The position numbers were made by a program, and so were the translations under genes. A DNA stretch of 64,000 nt, from assembly GCA_040506195.1 (NCBI GenBank), contig JBEVXH010000003.1, positions 372,001-436,000 on the forward strand, in the 5' to 3' direction. Below the pieces are notes generated by a model. That model did not search any database and was not told the DNA's origin. It saw nothing but the letters and a program-made list of their open reading frames with translations. The first letter of the stretch is position 1. Each line of letters begins with the position of its first letter. Below are positions 43,442-52,286 of this stretch, in pieces. The DNA comes from Thiodiazotropha sp040506195 (lineage in GTDB: Bacteria > Pseudomonadota > Gammaproteobacteria > Chromatiales > Chromatiaceae).

Positions 43442-43508
43442 AACTAATCCTCCCCTATCATCATATTGTGGTCGCGGGATCCTTCATGCATAACCACCCT
43501 AGATTTAA

Positions 43509-44429
43509 CTACAGTGATTTTGCGGAAAAGGTATCACACTGTTTTAAATCACCACCCTGAAAACCGATTTTAAACCATTTGACACGCTGCGCAGAACTAC
43601 CATGGGTGAAAGAGTCCGGACTGACATAGCCCTGCGACTGTTTCTGCAGGCGATCGTCACCGATAGCGCTCGCCGCATTCAATCCCTCCTCGATATCCCC
43701 CGATTCCAGTAATTGGCGTGAACGGTCAGCATTATAGGCCCAGATACCCGCAAAACAGTCTGCCTGCAGCTCCTGGCGGACAGAGAGCTTATTCCCCTCC
43801 ACCTCGCTCAGTGAGCGTTTCGCCTTTTGTACCTTTTGCGAAATCCCCAGCAGGGTCTGCACATGATGCCCGACTTCGTGGGCGATCACATAGGCCTGGG
43901 CGAAGTCACCGGGCGCCTTGAAGCGATTTTTCAAATCACTGTAGAAAGAGAGATCGATGTAGACCTTGTGGTCGCCGGGGCAGTAGAACGGCCCCATTGC
44001 CGCCTGACCGAAGCCGCAGGCTGTCTTGGTGGCGCCTCGAAACAGCACCAGGTTCGGTTCCTCATATTTGCTGCCCAACTGACTGAAAAGCTTATGCCAG
44101 GTATCTTCGGTATCGGCCAATACCACCGAGACGAAATCGACCAGATTCTTCTCTTCCGCGCTTTGTTTGACCGGACCAGCCTCATGGGTGGAAAGATTCT
44201 CCTGTCCGCCGCCCCCTCCCAGGATGGATCCAAGATTGCCACTCATCAAGGCATAAGCGCCTATCGCCAGAACCGCGACCATACCACCCTTGAATCCGAG
44301 CAGCTTGAACACCGTGGGCAGCAGATTGAGCAGACCGCCACCGCCACCAAATCCGCCCATCGGGGATGGCGTACGCATACCTCTGCGATCCTCGATATTG
44401 TCGCTTTTTCGCTGACCTCTCCAACGCAT
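43509..44429 (-). CDS. ypfJ: YpfJ-family neutral zinc metallopeptidase
   Basis: The 306-residue protein has a Gly-rich N-terminus, one membrane helix (about 49-64) and a periplasmic metallopeptidase domain with HEVGHH (184-189) and the downstream ELQADCFAGIWA motif. It matches the YpfJ/KPN_02809 family. The start MRWRGQRKSDNIEDRRG is family-typical. It lies between the GlsB-like gene and a divergent HerA-like ATPase. The substrate is unknown. Confidence 0.9.
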   Translation of the reverse strand: MRWRGQRKSDNIEDRRGMRTPSPMGGFGGGGGLLNLLPTVFKLLGFKGGMVAVLAIGAYALMSGNLGSILGGGGGQENLSTHEAGPVKQSAEEKNLVDFVSVVLADTEDTWHKLFSQLGSKYEEPNLVLFRGATKTACGFGQAAMGPFYCPGDHKVYIDLSFYSDLKNRFKAPGDFAQAYVIAHEVGHHVQTLLGISQKVQKAKRSLSEVEGNKLSVRQELQADCFAGIWAYNADRSRQLLESGDIEEGLNAASAIGDDRLQKQSQGYVSPDSFTHGSSAQRVKWFKIGFQGGDLKQCDTFSAKSL

Positions 44430-44702
44430 CTGTCAACTCCCCAATCGTGAGTAGGATTCGTTTGCCCCAAAGCCAACCCCAGACTGCCGAGGCCTCAACC
44501 CAGGGATCAGTTCGGTACAATCCCCGACGAAAACATTATCCGTGAACATCACAGACTCGTCGATTCGCCAAATCCCGACAGGCATGTTAAATAGTGTGGC
44601 CGGGATATGGACTTATGACCTATCGTCGGCTGAGTCTAACCGAAAAAGTGATGCATAACAGTCGAGAATGTTAAATATTTGTCAACTCGCGACCCGGGAA
44701 AA

Positions 44703-46193
44703 ATGATGAAGACAGACAACAAAATCCTGCTTGGCGGCAATGGCACCCAGCAAATCCTGCTCAATGCAGGCATGGCGAATCGACACGGTCTTATCACAGG
44801 AGCTACCGGCACCGGCAAGACAGTCACCCTGCAGGTACTGGCGGAGTCCTTTTCACGCCTGGGTGTGCCGGTATTTACCGCCGACGTCAAGGGTGACCTG
44901 TCGGGCCTCGCGGGTAGCGGCAAAACACACCCCAAAATCACGGAGAGATTGGAATATATCAAAATCGAGGGCCATCAATTCGAGCCCTGTCCGGTACTCT
45001 TCTGGGACGTCTACGGGAAACAGGGACACTCAGTGCGTACCACGGTTTCCGAGATGGGGCCTACCCTGCTGGCGAACCTGCTGGAGTTGAATGAGACCCA
45101 GGAGGGTGTGTTGCAGATCGCTTTCAGTCTGGCTGACGACGAGGGGTTGTTGCTGCTTGACCTGAAAGATCTGAGATCGATGCTGAATTGGGTTGCGGAC
45201 AACAGCAAGACACTGGAACGGGAATACGGCCGTGTCTCCAAGCAGAGTGTCACTGCCATTCTGCGTCGGTTACTGGTTCTGGAAGAGGCCGGCGGCGAGG
45301 TCTTTTTCGGCGAACCCGCGATTCAGATTGAGCACCTTATGCAGACTGATTTTTCGGGTAGGGGCGTGGTCAGCATTCTCGATGCCACCACCCTGTACCA
45401 CTCACCACGCATCTATGCCACCTTCCTGTTGTGGCTTCTCTCCGAACTGATGGAGGAGCTGCCGGAAAGGGGTGACGCCGATCTTCCGGAGTTGGTTTTC
45501 TTTTTCGATGAGGCACATCTGCTGTTCAGCAGTGCACCCAAGGCACTGCTGGAAAAAATCACCCAGGTTGTCAGGCTGATACGATCCAAAGGTGTGGGGG
45601 TATTCTTTATAACCCAATACCCCAACGACGTACCGGATGAGGTGATAGGTCAATTGGGCAATCGCATACAGCACGCCTTGCGGGCCTTTACCCCGCGGGA
45701 CAAAAAGGCCGTCAAGGCTGCCGCTGAAACCTTCCGTGAAAACCCGGCCTTCGACACCGTGGAAGTGATCAGCAACCTGGGGGTGGGCGAAGCCCTGATC
45801 TCCACCCTGGACAAAAAAGGCGTACCCAGTGTAGTGGAGCGGACGCTGATGTCCCCTCCCCGCTCTCAATTCGGGCCGATCGGTCAGACTGAGCGAGAAA
45901 AGATCATCAAGCGTTCACCCTTCAGCACCACTTATAGTGCGGAGATCGACAGGGAATCAGCTTATGAAATGCTGAAGAAACGAGAAGAGGAGTTGATCAA
46001 GCGACGGGAAGAACAGACAAAGCGAGAAGCCGAAGAGAAGGCTCGAAAAAAGGCCGGCAGAAGTAGCCGTGGTTCCCGGCGGCAGAGTGTCGGCGAGGCC
46101 TTCGCCAAGTCGGTGGCGCGCGCCATTGGATCGAAGCTGGGACGACAGATCGTTCGCGGCATCCTGGGATCAATCATCGGTGGCCGTGGCTGA
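44703..46193 (+). CDS. HerA-like ATPase of the DUF853 (YjgR) family
   Basis: The 496-residue P-loop protein starts MMKTDNKILLGGNGTQQILL and has Walker A GATGTGKT, VPVFTADVKGDLSGLA and Walker B LVFFFDEAHLLFSSAP. It then has GVFFITQYPNDVPDEVIGQLGNRIQHALRAFTPRD, all typical of YjgR/DUF853. The C-terminus is a charged Glu/Lys/Arg coiled segment (about 420-465) ending in SKLGRQIVRGILGSIIGG. The ATG at 44703 has GGGAAAA before it. The function in cells is not established. Confidence 0.88.
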   Translation: MMKTDNKILLGGNGTQQILLNAGMANRHGLITGATGTGKTVTLQVLAESFSRLGVPVFTADVKGDLSGLAGSGKTHPKITERLEYIKIEGHQFEPCPVLFWDVYGKQGHSVRTTVSEMGPTLLANLLELNETQEGVLQIAFSLADDEGLLLLDLKDLRSMLNWVADNSKTLEREYGRVSKQSVTAILRRLLVLEEAGGEVFFGEPAIQIEHLMQTDFSGRGVVSILDATTLYHSPRIYATFLLWLLSELMEELPERGDADLPELVFFFDEAHLLFSSAPKALLEKITQVVRLIRSKGVGVFFITQYPNDVPDEVIGQLGNRIQHALRAFTPRDKKAVKAAAETFRENPAFDTVEVISNLGVGEALISTLDKKGVPSVVERTLMSPPRSQFGPIGQTEREKIIKRSPFSTTYSAEIDRESAYEMLKKREEELIKRREEQTKREAEEKARKKAGRSSRGSRRQSVGEAFAKSVARAIGSKLGRQIVRGILGSIIGGRG

Positions 46194-46280
46194 ACATCAC
46201 CATCACTGAAATGATCTAACGCAAAAATGTAGCACCACTGATCCTCCAGATATACCAGTGCCACGCTGATGCAGGGTTAT

Positions 46281-46298
46281 GGTGCGGCAAGCCGCACT
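46281..46298. repeat. GGTGCGGC palindrome, copy 1
   Basis: GGTGCGGCAAGCCGCACT is a near-perfect palindrome between the HerA-like gene and rph. Other copies are at 54377-54394, 54440-54457 and 59198-59215. Confidence 0.55.
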
Positions 46299-46347
46299 CT
46301 ACGCCGGTAGCAGCACACGTCGAATTGTTACAATTTTTTTTGAAAGG

Positions 46348-46376
46348 CTGACAACACTGCCGCTTTCACCCATAAT
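46348..46376 (+). promoter_or_regulatory. Candidate promoter of rph
   Basis: CTGACA (46348-46353), 17 bases, then CATAAT (46371-46376) fits a vegetative promoter with one mismatch in each box. It lies about 74 bases upstream of the rph start codon. Confidence 0.5.
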
Positions 46377-46449
46377 GTCGCCCCCGATATTCACTGCGGT
46401 TTGATCGAGTCAGGCCGGAACACTATAGTACAATGGAGTCGATTCTCTG

Positions 46450-47166
46450 ATGAGGCCATCCGCACGCCAAGCCGACGAACTGCGACCGATTACCATTGCG
46501 CGTCAATATACGAAACATGCCGAGGGATCGGTCTTGGTCAGCTTCGGTGACACCCAGGTAATCTGTACCGCCAGCGTCGAAGAACAGATACCACGGTTTC
46601 TGAAGGGTGCTGGCCAAGGCTGGATTACCGCTGAATACGGCATGCTGCCCAGGTCAACCACCGATCGCATGGGACGAGAAGCGGCCCGTGGAAAACAGGG
46701 AGGGCGCACCCTCGAGATACAGCGTCTGATCGGCCGTTCGCTGCGTGCCGCAGTGGACCTCAAGCGTTTGGGAGAAAGAACCATTACCCTTGATTGCGAT
46801 GTAATCCAGGCCGATGGCGGGACCCGAACCGCATCCATTACCGGAGCTTGTGTCGCACTGGTCGACGCCATCAATCACACACGCAGTCTCGGGCTGCTGG
46901 ATGATGATCCCATGCTGAACATGGTCGCCTCCGTCTCAGTGGGTGTCTACAATGGCGAACCGGTGCTCGACCTTGACTATGCCGAGGACTCGAATGCCGA
47001 GACTGATATGAATGTGGTGATGAATGACCAGGGTGGATTCATCGAGGTCCAAGGCACTGCTGAGGGTGCGGCTTACAGCCGTGATGAGTTGAATGCCATG
47101 CTGGACCTGGCCCAGCAAGGCATAGCGCAGATAATCCAGATTCAGAAACAGGTTCTCAACGACTGA
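46450..47166 (+). CDS. rph: Ribonuclease PH
   Basis: RNase PH trims tRNA 3' ends by phosphorolysis. The 238 residues are standard length and start MRPSARQADELRPITIARQYTKHAEGS. They include QGWITAEYGMLPRST, RIG-type EIQRLIGRSLRAAVDL, the DVIQADGGTRTASITGA phosphate-site region, and LDLDYAEDSNAETDMNVV. It is followed 98 bases later by rdgB, a frequent neighbour. Confidence 0.96.
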   Translation: MRPSARQADELRPITIARQYTKHAEGSVLVSFGDTQVICTASVEEQIPRFLKGAGQGWITAEYGMLPRSTTDRMGREAARGKQGGRTLEIQRLIGRSLRAAVDLKRLGERTITLDCDVIQADGGTRTASITGACVALVDAINHTRSLGLLDDDPMLNMVASVSVGVYNGEPVLDLDYAEDSNAETDMNVVMNDQGGFIEVQGTAEGAAYSRDELNAMLDLAQQGIAQIIQIQKQVLND

Positions 47167-47263
47167 ACAGGATCAGAATACAAGCTTATGGAAACCTATT
47201 CATAAATAAGGGATAGCCTGCTTTTAAGGATATTTCTCCAACAATGGGAACAGGTAGACAGGA

Positions 47264-47872
47264 ATGAGTGGACAACATACAGGCGAGAAAATTGTTCTGG
47301 CCAGCAACAATGCAGGCAAGGTTCGCGAAATCAACCAACTGCTTGCCAGTGAGCGGATCACGGTCGTCGCACAAAAGGAGTTTAATATTCCGGATGCGAT
47401 CGAAGATGGACTCAGCTTTGTTGAAAACGCCATCAAAAAGGCACGTCATGCGGCAAGCCTGAGCGGGTTGCCCGCCATAGCCGATGACTCGGGTATCGAA
47501 GTGGATGCCTTGAATGGCGCACCCGGAATCTATTCCGCCCGTTTCGCCGGCCCCGGCTCGACAGACGAGGCAAATCTACAGAAACTGCTGGATCATCTCA
47601 AAGATATACCCGAGGAGCAGCGCCGTGCCAGATTCCAATGCCTGCTGGTCTATATGCGACACGCCGAGGATCCGACACCGATCATCTGCCAGGGCACCTG
47701 GGAAGGGCGTATACTGCACCAACCGCGGGGAGAAAACGGGTTTGGTTATGATCCGATCTTTTATGTCCCCACCCATGACTGCAGTTCTGCAGAACTCGCA
47801 CCGGAGGTTAAAAACAGCCTGAGCCACCGGGGACAGGCCCTCAAGATACTGCTGCACGCATTGAGCGGCTGA
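47264..47872 (+). CDS. rdgB: XTP/dITP diphosphatase RdgB
   Basis: RdgB removes non-canonical purine triphosphates (ITP, dITP, XTP) from the nucleotide pool. The 202-residue product has IVLASNNAGKVREINQLL, GLSFVENAIKKARHAA, AIADDSGIEVDALNGAPGIYSARF and GENGFGYDPIFYVP, all family signatures, and ends SLSHRGQALKILLHAL. It lies downstream of rph on the same strand. Confidence 0.95.
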   Translation: MSGQHTGEKIVLASNNAGKVREINQLLASERITVVAQKEFNIPDAIEDGLSFVENAIKKARHAASLSGLPAIADDSGIEVDALNGAPGIYSARFAGPGSTDEANLQKLLDHLKDIPEEQRRARFQCLLVYMRHAEDPTPIICQGTWEGRILHQPRGENGFGYDPIFYVPTHDCSSAELAPEVKNSLSHRGQALKILLHALSG

Positions 47873-48200
47873 CCACTGCGGTGCATATACGCTGCCGATT
47901 GTTTGAAAATTTTTGTGTCTTTTCCCGGCATCTTCTGTTGGGAAGCGCCCCACTATCCTATGCTACAGGCTGGTCTGCCGCCTTTGCGAGAACCCGTGGG
48001 CCAGGATTTCGCAGCACGCGAAGAAAAGAATTCTGCGATCGCTACAACCCAACAAAGAGGACGTGTTACAGCATCTTAGGGTTGCCTAAGCTTGAATTGT
48101 CGGCACATCGGTCTGCCCGGATTGCATCAGATCATTGTTCACCGTACCGACAGGTTGCCGAATCACAGATCGCATAATAATCCCATAAAGGAGATATTAC
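47873..48200. other. Intergenic region before the dodecin gene
   Basis: About 330 bases without a convincing gene lie between rdgB and the dodecin gene. I see no clear terminator or promoter, only the strong ribosome site AAAGGAGA at the end. Confidence 0.4.
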
Positions 48201-48404
48201 ATGTCAGTCGCAAAAGTCACTGAAATCATCGCTTCATCCAGTAAGGGTTTTGATGATGCCGTCACCAAAGGCATCAAACGCGCCAACAAGACACTGAAAA
48301 ACATCAAAGGGGCCTGGGTCAAGGATCAACAGCTATCCGTCAGTAACGGCAAGGTCACTGAGTACCGCGTTACATTGAAGGTCACTTTCGTTTTGAAAGA
48401 CTGA
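48201..48404 (+). CDS. Dodecin-family flavin-binding protein
   Basis: The 67-residue protein matches dodecin, a dodecameric flavin-storage protein: VAKVTEIIASSSKGFDDAVTKGIKRANKTLKNIKGAWVKDQ, with the tryptophan that stacks on flavin, then VTEYRVTLKVTFVL. The ribosome site AAAGGAGA is excellent. It precedes a LysM/BON protein on the same strand with a 75-base gap. Confidence 0.95.
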   Translation: MSVAKVTEIIASSSKGFDDAVTKGIKRANKTLKNIKGAWVKDQQLSVSNGKVTEYRVTLKVTFVLKD

Positions 48405-48479
48405 CCCGCTATCCGGCCGGATTTCCAGGGAGGATCACACCGAAATGAATTTAGTTAACATACGATAGGAGAGTGGACA

Positions 48480-48911
48480 ATGGGGCTGTTTGATTTCGCC
48501 GCAAATTTGGGAAAGAAACTGTTTGGCAAGGATGACGATCCTGCTGAGAAGATAAAGCAGCAGATCGAAGCGGACAACCCGGGCATCAAGGACCTGGATG
48601 TCAGTTTTGATGACGGCAAGGTGGTATTGTCAGGCAACGCGGAAAGCGCCGAGGCCCTGGAAAAGACGGTCCTGATCGCCGGCAATGTCAAGGGTGTCAG
48701 TGAAGTCACCGCCGATGCCGTCACCGCACCGCAACAACAGGCCAAGGTGGAGTACTACACGATTGAGAGCGGCGATACGCTTTCTGCAATCGCCAAGCGC
48801 TTTCTCGGCAAGGCGTCCGATTACCCGAAAATCTTCGAAGCAAATCGCGAGGTCATCAAAGATCCCAACCTGATCTACCCCGGCCAGAAGATCCGTATAC
48901 CGCTGGATTGA
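48480..48911 (+). CDS. kbp: BON- and LysM-domain protein, Kbp/YgaU-like
   Basis: The 143-residue protein is like E. coli Kbp (YgaU), a cytoplasmic potassium-binding protein. It starts MGLFDFAANLGKKLFG, has a BON domain (about 25-85, with LSGNAESAEALEKTVLIAGNVKGVSEV) and ends in a LysM domain (about 95-142, YTIESGDTLSAIAKRFLG...). There is no signal peptide. AGGAGA precedes the ATG. Confidence 0.9.
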   Translation: MGLFDFAANLGKKLFGKDDDPAEKIKQQIEADNPGIKDLDVSFDDGKVVLSGNAESAEALEKTVLIAGNVKGVSEVTADAVTAPQQQAKVEYYTIESGDTLSAIAKRFLGKASDYPKIFEANREVIKDPNLIYPGQKIRIPLD

Positions 48912-48943
48912 TTCAAAGCGTCGCTCAAGCGGCATCAACTAAT

Positions 48944-48975
48944 CGGTTGAATCCCCGGCCCGCCGGGGATCGCCG
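48944..48975. terminator. Hairpin between convergent kbp and dctM
   Basis: TCGG, then ATCCCCGG, a CCCG loop, CCGGGGAT and CCGA form a strong stem. It has no T-run on either side. The position after kbp and before convergent dctM suits a bidirectional 3'-end structure. Confidence 0.5.
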
Positions 48976-49008
48976 ATTCATACCAACACCCCTGATCCCA
49001 ATCTTTTC

Positions 49009-49042
49009 AGGTCCCGTTAACACGCATCCCATGCGGCCCTAG
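49009..49042. repeat. Dispersed palindromic element, copy 3 (supplies dctM stop codon)
   Basis: The element runs AGGTCCCGTTAACACGCATC to GCGGCCCTAG and has the same order as the 12104-12138 copy. The TAG stop of dctM (49041-49039, minus strand) is in its CTAGGGCC end. Confidence 0.65.
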
Positions 49043-50418
49043 CCGTAAACAACGGCCGGCAGCCAGGTTGCCAGTTGCGGCCAGTAGGCCAACAGACCCA
49101 GCATTATCAGCTGAATCACTATGAACGGCGCCACGCCACGGTAGATGGCGCCCGTGGTCACCTCCATCGGGGCGACACCACGAAGATAGAAGAGTGCGAA
49201 ACCGAATGGCGGCGTCAGAAAGGAGGTTTGCAGATTCAAGGCGATCATCACACCCAACCAAACCGGATCGAGCCCCATGGAGAGGAGGATCGGACCGACG
49301 ATCGGCACCACGACGAAGGTGATTTCGATGAAGTCGAGGATGAAACCGAGCAGGAACATCACCAGCATGACGACCACCATGGAGCCGATCACACCGCCCG
49401 GCAGATCGGTCAGCAGTTCAGTCACCAGTTCGTCACCGCCGAACCCACGAAAAACCAGAGAAAAGAGGGAGGCGCCGATGAAAATCATGAACACCATACT
49501 GGTGACCTTGGTGGTGCCGCTCATCACATCCATCAGAGTCTTCAAAGTAAACTGGCGCTGGCTGATCGCCAGTAATATGGCCCCTATGGCACCGACGGAG
49601 GCCGCCTCGGTGGGGGTAGCCAGGCCGCCGAGAATGGAACCGAGCACAGCGACGATCAGTAGCAGGGGCGGCATCAGCACCTTGACCACTCGCATCAGGA
49701 GTTGCTGCTCCTGTTCCCGCTCAGCGCGGGGAATGGCGGGCACCGACTCCGGTTTGACGAAGGCGACGATTACCAGGTAGATAAGATAGAGCATCACCAA
49801 CAGCAGACCCGGGATCATCGCACCGACGAACAGATCGCCAACCGAGACCGTATCCGGGGAAAAGATCCCCATGTTCAGCTGCGCCTGCTGGTAGGCGGCG
49901 GAGAGCACATCACCCAGCAAGACCAGAATAATGGAAGGCGGAATAATCTGGCCGAGGGTGCCGGCGGCGCAGATAACGCCACTTGAAATAGCCGGATGGT
50001 AGTTGCGTCTCAGCATGGTCGGCAGAGACAGCAAACCCATCGTAACCACCGTAGCACCGACAATGCCGGTACTTGCCGCCAGCAACATACCAACCAGGGT
50101 TACCGATATACCAAGCCCACCCCGCAGCGGACCGAACAGGGCGGCCATGGTATCGAGCAGATTTTCCGCCACCCGGGAACGCTCGAGCATGACCCCCATG
50201 AAAACGAACAGCGGCACCGCGATTAATGTTTCGTTGGTCATGATGCCGTACAGGCGATTGGGCAGGGCCTGCAGGAAGGCATCGTCGAAATAGCCGTTCA
50301 GGCTGCCGAACCAGGCGAATGCCAATGCGGTGCCGCCGAGGGAAAAGGCAACCGGATAGCCCAGCAGCAACACCAGACAGACCACCAGAAACAGTATCAA
50401 CGGCAGATACTCAGCCAT
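49039..50418 (-). CDS. dctM: TRAP transporter large permease DctM
   Basis: This is the large membrane subunit of a TRAP (sodium-driven, binding-protein-dependent) carboxylate transporter. The product of about 459 residues has 12 or so helices. It includes LPNRLYGIMTNETLIAVPLFVFMGVMLERS, IPPSIILVLLGDVLS and a C-terminal LTPPFGFALFYLRGVAP, typical of DctM. The ATG at 50418 overlaps the dctQ end by eight bases. No dctP binding-protein gene adjoins. Confidence 0.94.
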   Translation of the reverse strand: MAEYLPLILFLVVCLVLLLGYPVAFSLGGTALAFAWFGSLNGYFDDAFLQALPNRLYGIMTNETLIAVPLFVFMGVMLERSRVAENLLDTMAALFGPLRGGLGISVTLVGMLLAASTGIVGATVVTMGLLSLPTMLRRNYHPAISSGVICAAGTLGQIIPPSIILVLLGDVLSAAYQQAQLNMGIFSPDTVSVGDLFVGAMIPGLLLVMLYLIYLVIVAFVKPESVPAIPRAEREQEQQLLMRVVKVLMPPLLLIVAVLGSILGGLATPTEAASVGAIGAILLAISQRQFTLKTLMDVMSGTTKVTSMVFMIFIGASLFSLVFRGFGGDELVTELLTDLPGGVIGSMVVVMLVMFLLGFILDFIEITFVVVPIVGPILLSMGLDPVWLGVMIALNLQTSFLTPPFGFALFYLRGVAPMEVTTGAIYRGVAPFIVIQLIMLGLLAYWPQLATWLPAVVYG

Positions 50419-50959
50419 CGCTTCCCGCCTCCACCTCGTCAACCCGGCCCATCAGGCGTGACAGGCTGCGGATGACCGTACTGATTCCTTGAATCAGCAA
50501 CAAACCCGCCATCATCAGAATCAGGCTCTTGAACAGATAGACCCCATCCAGGCCACCGGCCTCCCTGGAACCCTCTCGCAGTGACCAGGACTGAACCACA
50601 TAATCCCAACTGATCAGAAATATAAACAGACACACCGGCATCAAAAGCAAGAGGCTGCCGAGCATATCGATCCATGCCTGTCTCTGCGGTGAGAAACGCT
50701 GGAAGAAGATATCGACCCGGACATGTCCTTCGTGTTTCAGGGTATAGGCGGCACCCACCAGAAACAGCGCCCCATGCATGAACGTGACCGACTCCTGCAG
50801 CCAGATCCAGCCCAGGTCGAAGATGTAACGCAATACGACTACGGCAAAGGTGACCAACACCATGAACAGGCTCAGCCAGGATATGGTCCGTCCCATCCAT
50901 TCATTGATGAGTTCGAAGAGCGAGGCAATCCGTTCGAGTAGCGATATAACGCCTTTCAT
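50411..50959 (-). CDS. dctQ: TRAP transporter small permease DctQ
   Basis: This is the small four-helix membrane subunit of the TRAP transporter. The 182 residues include WLQESVTFMHGALFLVGAAYTLKHEGHVRVDIF, the DctQ signature, and four hydrophobic segments. It follows a DUF2782 gene by 16 bases and overlaps dctM. Confidence 0.92.
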   Translation of the reverse strand: MKGVISLLERIASLFELINEWMGRTISWLSLFMVLVTFAVVVLRYIFDLGWIWLQESVTFMHGALFLVGAAYTLKHEGHVRVDIFFQRFSPQRQAWIDMLGSLLLLMPVCLFIFLISWDYVVQSWSLREGSREAGGLDGVYLFKSLILMMAGLLLIQGISTVIRSLSRLMGRVDEVEAGSDG

Positions 50960-50975
50960 GAAGTGTTTCGAACCG

Positions 50976-51323
50976 TTACCAACGCATCAATATCCATTGC
51001 GGTACGGAAATATTGGTGGGGTCGGTGGAACGGGAATCGAATTCACCGTCTCCATCCCGATCGACCATGTAGTAGGGTGGACCCGCGTCGGGCTGGACCT
51101 TTACCATATAGAGCTGGCCATTGATCCTGTACTCATAGATAGTCCCCTCCTCCCGCTTGATAATCGTTACTTCGGGTTCGATCACCTCGCCGTCGACGAC
51201 CAGTTCGGGCAGGGGCACCTGTGGAGGTTCAGGTGCGTCCTGATCCTCCGCTGCTGTTAATCCTGCGGAACTCAGCACCAGACTGAGCAACGCCGGAATG
51301 ATCGCATAACTATGATTAGACAT
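50976..51323 (-). CDS. DUF2782-family periplasmic protein
   Basis: The 115-residue protein has a signal peptide (about 1-24) and a DUF2782 domain: EVTIIKREEGTIYEYRINGQLYMVKVQPDAGPPYYMVDRDGDGEF, ending SVPQWILMRW. Its function is unknown. It is the first gene before dctQM on the minus strand; whether it takes part in the transporter is not known. Confidence 0.85.
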   Translation of the reverse strand: MSNHSYAIIPALLSLVLSSAGLTAAEDQDAPEPPQVPLPELVVDGEVIEPEVTIIKREEGTIYEYRINGQLYMVKVQPDAGPPYYMVDRDGDGEFDSRSTDPTNISVPQWILMRW

Positions 51324-51413
51324 CTTCTCCCTCCTGGGAGGTGCATCAACTTCTAGCCGGTTGTTCCCGGTAACACCGGAGACCCTCTATACAGAGTCTA
51401 TCAGCCACCGTGG

Positions 51414-52172
51414 TTAGAGTTCGAGCAGAATCTCCTGCTCTGCGGGCGAGGGTTCAAAACGGCGTGTCTCGTAATGGGCGAAAATTGCGTCCACCACCTC
51501 TTTAGGTTGATTGCAGACCTGCATCAGATCGAGATCCTCGGGGCTGATGGTGCCCGCCGTACACAGGGTATCGCGGAACCAATCGAGCAATCCCTGCCAG
51601 AACGCCCCGTCAACCAGGATGATCGGGATCTTACGGGTCTTGCCGGTCTGAACCAGCGTCAGTATCTCCGCCATCTCATCCAGTGTGCCGAAACCGCCCG
51701 GGAGTACCACATAGGCCGATGCATGTTTCACAAACATCACCTTGCGGGCAAAAAAGTGGCGGAAGTTGAGAGCAATGTCCTGATAGGGGTTCCCGGCCTG
51801 TTCCATCGGGAGCTGGATATTCAGGCCGATGCTGGTGGATTTCCCCTCGAAGGCCCCCTTATTCGCCGCTTCCATGATCCCGGGGCCGCCACCGCTGACC
51901 ACTGAGAATCCACTGTCGGACAACAGCCGTGCGATCTCTTCCGCCAGGGCATAATGGTGATGATCACGCGGGGTGCGTGCGGAGCCGAAAAAACTGACCG
52001 AAGGACTTATCTGAGCGAGCTGCTCAAAGCCTTCGACGAACTCCGCCATTATCTGGAATACCCGCCAGGACTCTCGGGTCAGCTGACGTTCATTGCCTCC
52101 CCTTGGGGTGCGGCGCCGGTCTCTTGTCATCGCCATCAGGTGTTCACTCGTTCTCGTTTTATACAGCGACAT
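51414..52172 (-). CDS. LOG-family (TIGR00730) Rossmann-fold protein
   Basis: The product is 235-252 residues depending on start. It contains SVSFFGSARTPRDHHHYALAEEIARLL, the PGGFGTLDEMAEILTLVQTG motif (PGGxGTxxE) and SGGGPGIMEAANKGAFEG, typical of LOG nucleosidase/lysine-decarboxylase-like proteins that can act on AMP-type nucleotides. The start is unsure: ATG codons at 52172, 52136 and 52130 all lack a strong ribosome site. Confidence 0.88.
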   Translation of the reverse strand: MSLYKTRTSEHLMAMTRDRRRTPRGGNERQLTRESWRVFQIMAEFVEGFEQLAQISPSVSFFGSARTPRDHHHYALAEEIARLLSDSGFSVVSGGGPGIMEAANKGAFEGKSTSIGLNIQLPMEQAGNPYQDIALNFRHFFARKVMFVKHASAYVVLPGGFGTLDEMAEILTLVQTGKTRKIPIILVDGAFWQGLLDWFRDTLCTAGTISPEDLDLMQVCNQPKEVVDAIFAHYETRRFEPSPAEQEILLEL

Positions 52173-52286
52173 AAAATGCGCATCATAGCAAGCAAGACAT
52201 CCTGTTGAAATGGACCCCGTCACTGCGTAACCTTCCGCCTTTCGATTTCAATCCCTCTAGCCAGGACAACCACAAGACTGCAACCC

